A stretch of 38,616 nt of DNA from Nanobdellota archaeon. GTDB lineage: Archaea > Nanobdellota > Nanobdellia > Parvarchaeales > Parvarchaeaceae. The stretch covers positions 1-38,616 of the forward strand of contig JAJYRE010000011.1 of assembly GCA_021794235.1 (NCBI GenBank), written 5' to 3'. The notes beneath the pieces were generated by a model. The model worked only from the letters and a program-made list of their open reading frames with translations, was not told the DNA's origin and did not search any database. Made by a program: the position numbers and the translations under genes. Positions 7,783 to 15,799 of this stretch are shown here, in pieces; within the stretch, counting starts at the first letter, position 1; every line of letters starts with the position of its first letter.

Positions 7783-8523
7783 ATGGATAACCTCCCACTC
7801 ATATCCGTAGTATTACCTACCTACAATGAAGAGCATTATGTAGGGAGTCTGCTTTCCTCTATAAAGCAGCAGACCTACAAGAATTATGAGATTGTCGCTG
7901 TGGATTCATTCTCCAGCGATAAAACCAAGAAGATATTAAAGGCATACGGCTCGAAGGTCGTAAGCGTCCCAAAAACGAACATATCCGCGGCAAGAAACGC
8001 AGGTATAAGAAACGCGAAAGGCGACATTATAGCGTTTATAGACGCCGACTACATCCTGACTAAGAATATATTCGAAGAGGTAGTAAAAAGGTTTTCAGAG
8101 GACGGTAAGAGCAAACTCGTGTGCCTGGAGCCGAGAAATAAAGTTAGCCTAAAAGACCTGAAAAGGAAAGACAGGATAAAGTTCAGGACTTTAAACTTCA
8201 TTATCGGGGTATACAAAAGGGCCAGTTTTTTTACACCCATACCCGCGGCATACGGGTGCGATTTCTGCAGGAAGGATGCGGTAACAAAGGCCGGTTTCTT
8301 CAACGAGAATATAGACGTCGGCGAGGATAAGGAATTTTTCTCAAGACTGAGGAGGCACGGTTCGTTTGGGATGATAAACCCCACTGTCAGGATGTCATAC
8401 AGGAGGCATTCCAAAGACGGTACTATCAAAACGGGCTTAATCTACTTTTTTGGCAGCTTCTCCGCTTTATCCGCGAAGAAGTTCAGGTTCAAGTTTAAAG
8501 CTATACGTAGAAACAGGAAGTAA
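7783..8523 (+). CDS. Family 2 glycosyltransferase (GT-A fold)
   Basis: The 246-residue protein starts with the GT2 nucleotide-sugar-binding fold: ISVVLPTYNEEHYVGSLL at residues 7-24, IVAVDSFSSDKT near 37-48, and the metal-binding D87-A-D89 in AFIDADYIL. The acceptor-side ED-type motif is visible as VGEDKEFFSRLRR near residues 185-197, giving the catalytic acidic residue. No transmembrane segment is evident, so it is probably a soluble or peripheral transferase. It ends exactly one base before the convergent GH1 gene and lies beside GT4 and flippase-like genes, suggesting a role in surface glycan or glycolipid assembly. Sugar donor and acceptor cannot be read from the sequence. Confidence 0.92.
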   Translation: MDNLPLISVVLPTYNEEHYVGSLLSSIKQQTYKNYEIVAVDSFSSDKTKKILKAYGSKVVSVPKTNISAARNAGIRNAKGDIIAFIDADYILTKNIFEEVVKRFSEDGKSKLVCLEPRNKVSLKDLKRKDRIKFRTLNFIIGVYKRASFFTPIPAAYGCDFCRKDAVTKAGFFNENIDVGEDKEFFSRLRRHGSFGMINPTVRMSYRRHSKDGTIKTGLIYFFGSFSALSAKKFRFKFKAIRRNRK

Positions 8524-9642
8524 TCAGTTACCGTACTTTTCTGCAATATCCTTCAAAACAAACGCACTGTCTTTTATTATACGCCTACCTGTCTTGGGGT
8601 CGAATCCCAGTATCCCGTAATTCCTTTCATACCCGAAATTCCATTCAAAGTTGTCTATGAAAGACCAGTGCAGGTATCCTATCACAGGTATCTTTTTCCG
8701 TCTGGCATTGAGAACCGACTGGAAATTCTCCCTGATGAACTTCCCGCGGAACTTTTCATCTACAGTGTCTATCCCGTTCTCTGTTATCATTATAGGCTTT
8801 TTGAAGATGCGGTATTCGCGTTCTATTATCCTTTCCAGGTTCTGCGGGCTTACATACCAGTTCTTTTTTCTGCTGGGAATGATCCGGGACGTGAGGAATT
8901 TCAGCGTGTCTATGGTCTTGTAGTAATTTATCCCCATAAAATCGAATCTAGTCCTGTAGAAAGGCTTCTGGTTGAATATGTAATCCAGCAACGATGTGGC
9001 GGGATAAAAAACCGCGTCGCTTTTGAAATAGAATACGTTGTTTGTGAAGGAGACCGAGTAGTCGTAAGCCTTGAGCACGTCGTATACCTCGTTATGCAGT
9101 GCGAGTACATTGTTGAGAATGTGGTTGAACGCCCACAGCGATTTCCTAAACGGGGGATATCTGCCGGAAACAAAAGCCTTTGACGCGTATATTACCGGCT
9201 CGTTTATTGTCAGCACGTAATTGGCATCCAGTACGCCGTACTTCAGCAGAGCGTCTACGTAGTCTATAAACTGGGAAAAGTTTTCCCTTTTCTCGAATCC
9301 CCCCCTCTTGTAGAACCACATCGGAAGCGTGTAGTGCCACAGTGTCGGTATCGGTTCTATCCCGTTCTTTCTGAGTTCCCTGAAGACCTTCTTGTAGTGT
9401 TCTATAGCGGATAGGTCCACTTTGTTTGGGGACGGCATCACCCTCGCGAATTCTATTGAGAAACGGTAGGCGTTTAATTTCAAACGCTTCATTATTTTTA
9501 TGTCTTCGATGTATCTGTTGTAACTGTCAGCGCCTACTCCGGATCGATGCGGGATTTTTCCCGATTTTTCAAAATGCCACCAATCACTGTTCTTATTGTT
9601 ACCTTCTACCTGATGCGCAGATGTAGCCGTTCCTATTAGCAT
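8524..9642 (-). CDS. Glycoside hydrolase family 1 (beta-glycosidase), short form
   Basis: GH1 retaining beta-glycosidases use two glutamates, both present: acid/base E148 in LTINEPV and nucleophile E288 in MITENGID. Other family landmarks are GTATSAHQVEGN at the N-terminus, NAYRFSIEFARVMP near residues 57-70, and HWSFIDNFEWNFGYERNYG near the C-terminus, which lines the sugar-binding subsite. At 372 residues it is clearly shorter than the usual 430-490, with reduced loops between the barrel strands. No signal peptide is visible, so it acts inside the cell. It lies in a minus-strand operon downstream of a GT4 transferase and a flippase-like protein with a 1-base gap, hinting at glycan trimming or recycling, or transglycosylation, rather than foraging. 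Confidence 0.94.
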   Translation of the reverse strand: MLIGTATSAHQVEGNNKNSDWWHFEKSGKIPHRSGVGADSYNRYIEDIKIMKRLKLNAYRFSIEFARVMPSPNKVDLSAIEHYKKVFRELRKNGIEPIPTLWHYTLPMWFYKRGGFEKRENFSQFIDYVDALLKYGVLDANYVLTINEPVIYASKAFVSGRYPPFRKSLWAFNHILNNVLALHNEVYDVLKAYDYSVSFTNNVFYFKSDAVFYPATSLLDYIFNQKPFYRTRFDFMGINYYKTIDTLKFLTSRIIPSRKKNWYVSPQNLERIIEREYRIFKKPIMITENGIDTVDEKFRGKFIRENFQSVLNARRKKIPVIGYLHWSFIDNFEWNFGYERNYGILGFDPKTGRRIIKDSAFVLKDIAEKYGN

Positions 9643-9643
9643 A

Positions 9644-10753
9644 TCACTTTAGGAGTTTCCTGTAAACCTCATCCATCTTTTTTGCAACGTATCTCGGTTC
9701 GGTTTTCTTCGTGTCCAAGTAAGCTTTGTTCACATCCGCTTTCTCCCATCCCCTTTTTTCCAGTATTTCGGTCAGATGCCTCTCGTTTTTGAACTGTATC
9801 GTGTTTGATTTTACGGCGTCAGGGAGCTGTCCCTTGGCGTATGTGATAACAGGAACCTTGCAGCGCTTCGCTTCCATGATAGGCATACCGAATCCCTCCC
9901 AGTATGAAGGGAAAACAAAAACGTCGAATGAATTGAACACCCTTGGCAGCTCCTTGTTCGGGACGTGGCCGAAGTATTTTATCCTGCTGTCGTTTCCTAT
10001 ATTGAAAGGCAGCTTTCCACCGTACAACCTCAGTTCTAGTTTCGGATTTTTTGTATTCTGAAACGCCTTTATGAGAGTCTCTGCGTTCTTGTTATAAAGA
10101 TAGCTGCTTATGTGCCCTATGACTATCTTGTTTTTATCCTTATTCTTCTTCATCCTCTTGAATTCGGGGGCTATTATCGGATAGACCACCGAACACTTGC
10201 TAGGACTTACCTTCAAGTACCTTATAACTTCTTCCCTTGTCTTCTCACTCACGCAAACTATGTGGTCGGAGTTACGCATCGCCCTTTTTATCCCTGTCTG
10301 TGATACAAAAGTAATTATGCTGTTTAGGAAAGCGTTTGTCAATCCTATCATAGGGTTCTTGTTTTTTGTGTATCTGAAAAATCCTACCTTCTTGACCCTG
10401 CGTATAGAATCGAGATCGTGTATAGTTGCGACCACCCGGGTATTCTTCGGTTTAATAAGCAGTGAAGAATCTATTGCCATCGTAGCCGGCTCCAGATAAT
10501 GAAGTATGTCCGGCCTTTGGCTCTTTTTTCTCTTATTGTTTGTGGTTGGATACTCATCATAGTCTCTAAGGAGTTTTTTGTTCACCGACGTAAACAATTT
10601 TTCTGCTACAATCGTTCTGGTGGATACTACAAGGTCTTTGTCGAATTGCTTCAGCGCCTTTAGAAGCCTCACCCCGTACTCTATCAGCCCCATACCGCTG
10701 CTCTCCTTAAATGTTACCGTAATAAGTTTTACGTGCAGTTTCTTTTTGCTCAT
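9644..10753 (-). CDS. Family 4 glycosyltransferase (GT-B fold)
   Basis: This 369-residue protein has the group 1/GT4 layout: a variable N-terminal acceptor domain with HVKLITVTFKESSGMG at the start and a conserved C-terminal donor domain. The E-x7-E-like signature is visible as EGFGMPIMEAKRCKVPVITY near residues 297-316, the site that binds the nucleotide-sugar. A hinge region (KNKIVIGHISSYLYNKNAETLIKAF) begins the donor domain. No membrane segment is present. Its start overlaps the stop of the flippase-like gene by 4 bases (ATGA), so both are translated together, and the GH1 gene follows after 1 base. Probably adds a sugar to a lipid-linked or membrane glycan precursor. Confidence 0.92.
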   Translation of the reverse strand: MSKKKLHVKLITVTFKESSGMGLIEYGVRLLKALKQFDKDLVVSTRTIVAEKLFTSVNKKLLRDYDEYPTTNNKRKKSQRPDILHYLEPATMAIDSSLLIKPKNTRVVATIHDLDSIRRVKKVGFFRYTKNKNPMIGLTNAFLNSIITFVSQTGIKRAMRNSDHIVCVSEKTREEVIRYLKVSPSKCSVVYPIIAPEFKRMKKNKDKNKIVIGHISSYLYNKNAETLIKAFQNTKNPKLELRLYGGKLPFNIGNDSRIKYFGHVPNKELPRVFNSFDVFVFPSYWEGFGMPIMEAKRCKVPVITYAKGQLPDAVKSNTIQFKNERHLTEILEKRGWEKADVNKAYLDTKKTEPRYVAKKMDEVYRKLLK

Positions 10754-11706
10754 AGCGCTTTTATTTTCCTGTTTACGGCTCTTAGCACCCCCATTGATAC
10801 ATATCCTGCAAATATGACTAAAACAGTATTAAGCAGCCTGAATATTAAAATCGTAGATATAGTTACAACTCCCGGAAGCCCGAAGGCAAGAAGGAGAGCA
10901 GCCATCGACACATCCATAACCCCCACGCCGGCGGGGGCCATGGAGAAGTTTCCCAGCACCACCGAAACCGTGAATATGAATATCGCAGCCACTAAAGACA
11001 AATTCTGGCTGAATGCCATGGCTACAAGCATAAGCAGCGTGGATTCCAATATCAGCGACGGTATGAACAGGGCAGTTCCCAGGAGTATCTCCCTCTGGGA
11101 CATCAGATTCCTCTCCCTTCTCATACCTTTCAGGTATCTCTGTGCGTGTTTTATAAAATCCCAGTTCTTGAAAAACTTCACGTTCTTCAGAAAATCGTCC
11201 AGCTTTCTATACGGCCAGTCGAGACCCAGGAATGACAGCACAACGTATGTTCCTACAAATAGTGCGAGTATGTAAACAACGAACTGGGATATTATTATGG
11301 CGGTTATAAGCGCTAACAGCATCGCCCCCAGCGAAGCCGTAGAGCTTAGGGAGGTTATTATACCAAGCGAGAAGAACCGTGCATTTTTCCTGAATTTATC
11401 CAGCTCCCTGAGCGGCAGAAGCTGGCCGACTCCGACTGGCATAAATCCGAGCCCGAAGAACCCGTACATCATCAGTATGCTCTTTAGTATAGGGACCTTG
11501 ACTTTTACTTTCTTGATTATTCTCAGCCAAGGAAGGAACTTTGATATGGTAAACAGCACCCATGCCCCAAGCGCGAATAGGAAGTACTTTATCTGTATGT
11601 GTGTGAATGCCTTTACAGTCCCGGCTATGTTGTATGTAACGATAAAAACGGCCAGAGCCACTATCGCTACGACTATGACTGTAGCATCAAAAATCCTTAC
11701 TTTCAT
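10750..11706 (-). CDS. Polytopic membrane protein of the UPF0104 / lysylphosphatidylglycerol-synthase TM (flippase-like) family
   Basis: The 318-residue protein has about eight hydrophobic helices and the family landmarks: an N-terminal pair of helices, a GLGFMPVGVGQLLPLRELDK segment near residues 84-103, and a second half with GNFSMAPAGVGVMDVSMAAL near 252-271. The PxGVG motifs are typical of the UPF0104/LPG_synthase_TM family (COG0392), which includes the membrane part of haloarchaeal AglD-type proteins. Proposed roles include flipping polyprenyl- or lipid-linked sugars. Its ends overlap both neighbours by 4 bases (ATGA), forming a tightly coupled unit with the 110-residue protein upstream and GT4 downstream. 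The flippase role is inferred from family and context. Confidence 0.88.
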   Translation of the reverse strand: MKVRIFDATVIVVAIVALAVFIVTYNIAGTVKAFTHIQIKYFLFALGAWVLFTISKFLPWLRIIKKVKVKVPILKSILMMYGFFGLGFMPVGVGQLLPLRELDKFRKNARFFSLGIITSLSSTASLGAMLLALITAIIISQFVVYILALFVGTYVVLSFLGLDWPYRKLDDFLKNVKFFKNWDFIKHAQRYLKGMRRERNLMSQREILLGTALFIPSLILESTLLMLVAMAFSQNLSLVAAIFIFTVSVVLGNFSMAPAGVGVMDVSMAALLLAFGLPGVVTISTILIFRLLNTVLVIFAGYVSMGVLRAVNRKIKAL

Positions 11707-12035
11707 AACTTTATTTCTTCTTTTGCTGATATAATCTCAGAATCCGCCATAAATATTGTAAGCATTATGCTGTCCTGCTTAAGGACTCTGGCGAGTTCTC
11801 CAAGCTCTGCTCTGAATTCCGGATCCTTCGGGAGGCTGAGGTTATCCTCGTATCTTTCTATTGTAAATCCGGCACCTTTATTGCCTTTCCAGACCCCTTC
11901 CGTCTCGTATACGGTATAGCCGGTTTTGAAGTACTTGTCAGCCCACCCATATATCTTTTTCTTCCATTCACCTTTGTTTTCGGTTTCAGGCAGCTCCAAG
12001 TGTACTTTTATCACAATGATGTTCATAATATTCAT
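11703..12035 (-). CDS. Small soluble protein, function unknown
   Basis: This 110-residue protein is the first gene of the coupled flippase-GT4-GH1 unit; its stop overlaps the start of the flippase-like gene (ATGA). It has an alternating strand/helix pattern with a GYTVYETEGVWKGNKG region near residues 38-53 and a QDSIMLTIFMADSE strand near the end. This loosely recalls ferredoxin-like small domains such as DUF3574, but I would not assign it. The start could be ATG at 12035 or three codons in at 12026. No cysteine or membrane segment. A regulatory or substrate-binding role in the glycan locus is speculation. Confidence 0.7.
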   Translation of the reverse strand: MNIMNIIVIKVHLELPETENKGEWKKKIYGWADKYFKTGYTVYETEGVWKGNKGAGFTIERYEDNLSLPKDPEFRAELGELARVLKQDSIMLTIFMADSEIISAKEEIKL

Positions 12036-12091
12036 ACGGGCACCCGCTTAATATAAATGACTTCCCAAACGCCCGAAACAGCGGCTTTCCG

Positions 12092-13204
12092 CTAAATAAC
12101 CATCAAAGGAATCTGCATTTCATCGCTAGAGAGCCCACCGTGGTTTGAGCTCGGTTCCTCTGATATTTTTTCCCTTATATCAAGCTTGTACCTGAACGTG
12201 TAACCCTTGTCATCCATAGGGACCCCAATATAATCCGGCATAATGTCCTTTATCTTCGGATTTATCTTTCCGATATATTCCTCCATATTCGTCTGATTGA
12301 GAGTCTTCATGTTGTATCTCTCAAGATATCTGCTTATGTCCTGTCTGGCTCTGAATAGCAGGGACCTGCTGTCGCCGTATGGCGGCAATTCGAGCCTCTT
12401 CAGCAGCTCTATGTCGGTGCTAAGATCCACTATGTCCGAAAGCATTTTGTGTCCATGGTCCGCCGTTATGATCGTGCTTATATCCCCACCACCCGTAGCT
12501 TCTGTCACCCCGTTGAGTATGTATTCAGCGGCGTCTAAAACAACTCCGTGTTCCGGTCCGTATATGTGTTCAAGGGTGTCGATGTAAGGCACGTAGAAAT
12601 AGACGAAGTCGAATTTTTTATCCTTCATGGCATCCCTATAAAGCTTCAGGCCGTCCCAAATTTCCTCGTAGCCGGCTATCTCAGTCGCACCGGAAAATAT
12701 GAAAGAACTGAACGCTGAGTCCTTTGTGTAAACGGGGTTTATCACTATGCTCCTCAGTTTTCTGGCCGACATCCTGTCGAATATCGTTTTCACCCTGAAC
12801 ATCTGTTTCAGTTCGCCCATCTTGTATAGCAGATTGCTCGTATGAAGCGCAGAAGCGTACGTGTATTCCAACGGCTTTATTATAGCGCCGGCCCTCTTTA
12901 CGAATGCTCTGTACCCTATGACACCGTGGTTGCCGGGCTCCATTCCCGTAGTAAGCGAGGTGAGTGCGGTTGCCGTTGTGGAGGGGAAGACTGTGTTTAC
13001 TTTGGTGGCTTTGGATATCCTGTATCCATCCAGGTTGGAATAGACATTCCAGCCCAAACCGTCTATTAGGACCAACGAAAGCCGGTCGCGCTGTTTTATC
13101 GATACATCAAACTCATAGTCGGTTTTTATGTCAAAGTAATCCAGGACTGCGTTGGCTATCGCGGGCGCGTTTCTGCTGTAGTCTGGTTTCTCCATCTCTC
13201 CCAC
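12092..13204 (-). CDS. Alkaline-phosphatase-superfamily type I phosphodiesterase / nucleotide pyrophosphatase
   Basis: The 370-residue protein keeps the two-metal site of the superfamily: D48 in LVLIDGLGW, the nucleophile region FPSTTATALTSL (Thr76 or Thr77), DTLEHIYGPEHG with Asp and His ligands, TADHGHK with the Asp-His pair, and a final His in SNHGGLSSDEM. It is of the COG1524 type, which hydrolyses phosphodiester or pyrophosphate bonds. No signal peptide or anchor is visible, so it is probably cytoplasmic. The ORF can start at GTG 13204 or at ATG 13195 (3 codons shorter); a TATA-like box near 13228-13234 would put the transcript start close to either. It lies just upstream of the glycan genes and could act on nucleotide-sugars or polyprenyl phosphates (inference). 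Confidence 0.88.
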   Translation of the reverse strand: MGEMEKPDYSRNAPAIANAVLDYFDIKTDYEFDVSIKQRDRLSLVLIDGLGWNVYSNLDGYRISKATKVNTVFPSTTATALTSLTTGMEPGNHGVIGYRAFVKRAGAIIKPLEYTYASALHTSNLLYKMGELKQMFRVKTIFDRMSARKLRSIVINPVYTKDSAFSSFIFSGATEIAGYEEIWDGLKLYRDAMKDKKFDFVYFYVPYIDTLEHIYGPEHGVVLDAAEYILNGVTEATGGGDISTIITADHGHKMLSDIVDLSTDIELLKRLELPPYGDSRSLLFRARQDISRYLERYNMKTLNQTNMEEYIGKINPKIKDIMPDYIGVPMDDKGYTFRYKLDIREKISEEPSSNHGGLSSDEMQIPLMVI

Positions 13205-13226
13205 ATAATAATATCAAAGCTTGTGA

Positions 13227-13235
13227 GATATAAAC
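13227..13235 (-). promoter_or_regulatory. TATA-like box for the phosphodiesterase gene
   Basis: On the minus strand GTTTATATC lies about 24-32 bases before GTG 13204 and 33-41 before ATG 13195. This supports a leaderless or very short leader and leaves the exact start codon open. Confidence 0.4.
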
Positions 13236-13246
13236 CCTAAAAGACC

Positions 13247-13259
13247 GGCGTAAAACGCC
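13247..13259 (-). terminator. Small hairpin after the unknown three-gene operon
   Basis: A 5-bp inverted repeat (GGCGT-3 bases-ACGCC) lies 7 bases beyond the stop at 13267, followed in minus-strand sense by a GGTCTTTTAGG stretch. It is a weak terminator candidate at the end of the 15757-13267 operon. Confidence 0.3.
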
Positions 13260-13266
13260 TTTCCCT

Positions 13267-14061
13267 TCAGATTACGGATTTTCCTAGCTTTTCGGACAAC
13301 CCAAGCACGACTTCAACCGCGTACAGTTCTCTTGGCGTTTTATTGCTGTTCTTAGAGGTTGCCACCATATCAGCAAGAGTGTAAGGTACCTGCAACTTGT
13401 CACCCTCATCGGATACTAACAGACTGAAGGCTCCTGCCTGATTATCGCCCTTGTATTCCATGAAGGTTCCGCTCGCATATGCTATACCGAGAACCACGTC
13501 GCCCGGCTTAGGTCTGGGAAATCTGAATTCATCCGCTATCTTGTCCGTCATACTGACAGGGACCTTGCCACTTACACCGTAACCGATGTTCCTTATCAGA
13601 TTCATCCTTCTCTCGTCCGAAGAGTTGTACTTTACGTCCTTGTATCGGTCGAGGAATCTCCCGTTCTGGTAAACCTTGCTTACCTTACCGTCCTCTATGC
13701 CTATAAGGTACTGTGGGTTTACAATACCCAGGAACTCCCTGTTTTTATGAAGGTCTCTTACATCCTCGTTAGAGTTGATGTAACCCACACCAGGGATCAT
13801 AGGGGCCGTGCCATTCTCTGTTTTCGCCGATATTGGGACAATCGCGTAAGATCCGTGGACGAAGTAATAATCCCTTTTTCCTTCGGTCTCTTTGCCCACT
13901 ATCGTCACGGCAGATCCGGGTTCCAGGTCAAGCACATTTTCCAACCCGCCCTTACTGGTCCACATCTGGCCGCTCTGCACCTTATCGTTGAACTGTATCG
14001 CGGTATTGGTCGAACCCCTCGTTATCAATTCTTCGATCTTGTGGCTTCTTTTTCCGAACAT
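13267..14061 (-). CDS. Unrecognised soluble protein, third gene of a three-gene operon
   Basis: I do not recognise this 264-residue protein. It is strand-rich, without cysteines, membrane segments or a signal peptide. Segments that look like beta-hairpins are PGSAVTIVGKE (near residue 48), DYYFVHGSYAIVPISA and GIVNPQYLIGIEDGK. The PGSAVTI and YINSNEDV segments weakly resemble PGTAVTM and YLT-type segments in the proteins at 18671 and 19600, so it may share a domain with them. The gene starts 1 base after the stop of the gene at 14063. The C-terminal 70 residues (PRPKPGDVVLGIAYASGTF onward) may be a separate small domain. Function unknown. Confidence 0.75.
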   Translation of the reverse strand: MFGKRSHKIEELITRGSTNTAIQFNDKVQSGQMWTSKGGLENVLDLEPGSAVTIVGKETEGKRDYYFVHGSYAIVPISAKTENGTAPMIPGVGYINSNEDVRDLHKNREFLGIVNPQYLIGIEDGKVSKVYQNGRFLDRYKDVKYNSSDERRMNLIRNIGYGVSGKVPVSMTDKIADEFRFPRPKPGDVVLGIAYASGTFMEYKGDNQAGAFSLLVSDEGDKLQVPYTLADMVATSKNSNKTPRELYAVEVVLGLSEKLGKSVI

Positions 14062-14062
14062 A

Positions 14063-14893
14063 TCAGTTGTTTACCTCATCTGAAAGTATCTGCTTGTAGC
14101 CTTTCATCTCGGATATCGATATCAAGTCTACGGCTCTCTTGAAAGTCACCGGTTTTGTCGTCGCAACGGTAATCATAGGGCCGAGTGCGAGTCCTTTAAC
14201 GATTTCCCCGGGTGCCGCAAGAACTTTCCAAAGCGCTCCTTTGTTTTTGTCTATTCTACCGGATCTCACATTTAAGTTGTCGTATTCTCCGTTGCCCGTG
14301 AATCTGTATGGCGAGTACGAATGTATCGCTATGTCATCCGCGTATATCTTCGAGTTAAACCAGTAACGCTTTATGTTGCCAAGGTGCATCCTTCTTTCCT
14401 TTGCCTCTCCGAACAGGTTAAGTGCCAGTTCGTGCATGTCGTTGTGGTAAGCCTTCTTATTATCTACAAGCCTATAACCGTATTTTGCTTTCATCAAGAC
14501 AAGCGGCTGGTCATTGTGATAAACAATCTTTCCGTTTCTGTCTCTGTAGTGTACTATGTCATAATCCAATAATCTAAACGGACCCATGCCGGTCGGCATC
14601 TCGAGCCCTTCTTCTGCCATCTCCTCAAGCCTCTTTATCTGGGAAAGCCTATTCTGTTCACCGGCAAGCTTCATCGCCGGCATTTCGGCAGCGCTCTGCA
14701 TCCTTGCTATGATGCGGTTGCTAAGCAAATCCCCGAGTCCGCCATTATCCTCCTGCGAACTAAGTGAGGTTATAAAGTTGTTCAACTGGAGCTTGTTTTC
14801 ACCCTCCCATCCATCATAGTTGAAACTGTACCCTCCGGTGTTCTCATCTTTCGTGTAATGCTGCTCTATTGGGAAAACTCCGTAGCTTTTCAT
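14063..14893 (-). CDS. Unrecognised soluble protein, second gene of the operon
   Basis: I do not recognise this 276-residue protein. Its start is well supported by GAGGTGA 6 bases before the ATG, lying inside and just after the end of the preceding gene, so translation is probably coupled. The N-terminal 95 residues look helical and hydrophilic (RLSQIKRLEEMAEEGLEM). The middle has a Tyr/His-rich, strand-like region (HYRDRNGKIVYHND) resembling a basic binding surface. The last 70 residues contain a hydrophobic patch (GEIVKGLALGPMITVATT) that is too short and polar for a confident membrane helix. No catalytic motif or cysteine is seen. Confidence 0.75.
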   Translation of the reverse strand: MKSYGVFPIEQHYTKDENTGGYSFNYDGWEGENKLQLNNFITSLSSQEDNGGLGDLLSNRIIARMQSAAEMPAMKLAGEQNRLSQIKRLEEMAEEGLEMPTGMGPFRLLDYDIVHYRDRNGKIVYHNDQPLVLMKAKYGYRLVDNKKAYHNDMHELALNLFGEAKERRMHLGNIKRYWFNSKIYADDIAIHSYSPYRFTGNGEYDNLNVRSGRIDKNKGALWKVLAAPGEIVKGLALGPMITVATTKPVTFKRAVDLISISEMKGYKQILSDEVNN

Positions 14894-14899
14894 ATCATC

Positions 14900-15757
14900 T
14901 CACCTCTTTTGGTAATACGGGGACAGCATCGCAACCAATCCGGGTGCCGCTTCCATCCCACCTATTACGTTTTTTGTGTGGTCATTGTCGACCCCATCCA
15001 TACTTTTATCGTAATGTTCCTTCATCTTTTCCAAAATCGCTTCCTGCAACTGCGTTTTATAATTGTTATCCAGGGTATTTACAACGGAAACGTAAGCCTT
15101 TGCCCCTGCGTCCAGTATGTCGTTCAGAGCTTTTTTTTGCTCATCGCCCATTGTGGAATCCAGGGGGGTGACCTCTCTGATTCTATTGTAATACGTATCG
15201 ACTTTTGAAAGGTCGCTGTCCTCCTTCTGGACCCCGATATCCCTTATCAATTTTGCCAAACCAGAGGAGGCTGTGTAAGAACCACTGCTCGCTAATTTTC
15301 CCGACGCATCGGCCATATTCGGATTTATCATGATGCTAGCTGCGGCCGATTTATAGTTTTTATCGCTGGCGTGCGGCTTTAGCGAAGTCCACTCGAATGC
15401 AAGAGCGGCGTCCGCGTACACCGTTAAAGTTTCGAGGGTCTCTTTGCTGCACTTGCCATTATCGATCTGGTCCTTTATAACGGTGTTTGTCAAGCCAAGG
15501 TCCAACCTGGTTTTCAAATCAGAATTTTTGCCTATTAAGCTCATCAGTGGCTCGTAAACCCCCTTAGCTGCAGTGCTGTAATCCTTTATGGAGTCCGGAC
15601 TGATTTTGTATTTGTGCACTTTGTCAGCCAGCATGTATATATTCTTATACAGTGCGTACGACTCAGCGTCCGAAGCAACTAATTTATCCAGGGTAACTTT
15701 ATCCTGCGTCGTTTCCTTAACATCTTCAGTAGGCTGTTCACCAGTTCCACTTTTCAT
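14900..15757 (-). CDS. Unrecognised helical protein, first gene of the operon
   Basis: This 285-residue protein is acidic and Lys/Asp/Ala-rich, with a helical periodicity throughout and only one cysteine (in NGKCSKE). The first 20 residues are polar and probably disordered. No membrane segment, signal peptide or known motif is visible. It begins a minus-strand operon of three unknown genes with gaps of 6 and 1 bases, starting from a leaderless-type promoter (TATA box at 15779-15786). I do not recognise the family; a structural or scaffold role would fit the composition but is not shown by the sequence. Confidence 0.75.
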   Translation of the reverse strand: MKSGTGEQPTEDVKETTQDKVTLDKLVASDAESYALYKNIYMLADKVHKYKISPDSIKDYSTAAKGVYEPLMSLIGKNSDLKTRLDLGLTNTVIKDQIDNGKCSKETLETLTVYADAALAFEWTSLKPHASDKNYKSAAASIMINPNMADASGKLASSGSYTASSGLAKLIRDIGVQKEDSDLSKVDTYYNRIREVTPLDSTMGDEQKKALNDILDAGAKAYVSVVNTLDNNYKTQLQEAILEKMKEHYDKSMDGVDNDHTKNVIGGMEAAPGLVAMLSPYYQKR

Positions 15758-15778
15758 GTATATCTTATGATATTAAGG

Positions 15779-15786
15779 TATATAAA
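15779..15786 (-). promoter_or_regulatory. TATA box of the three-gene unknown operon
   Basis: TTTATATA on the minus strand starts 29 bases before the ATG at 15757, ideal spacing for a leaderless archaeal transcript. The flanking bases are also AT-rich. Confidence 0.6.
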
Positions 15787-15799
15787 TATTTTACTATTC

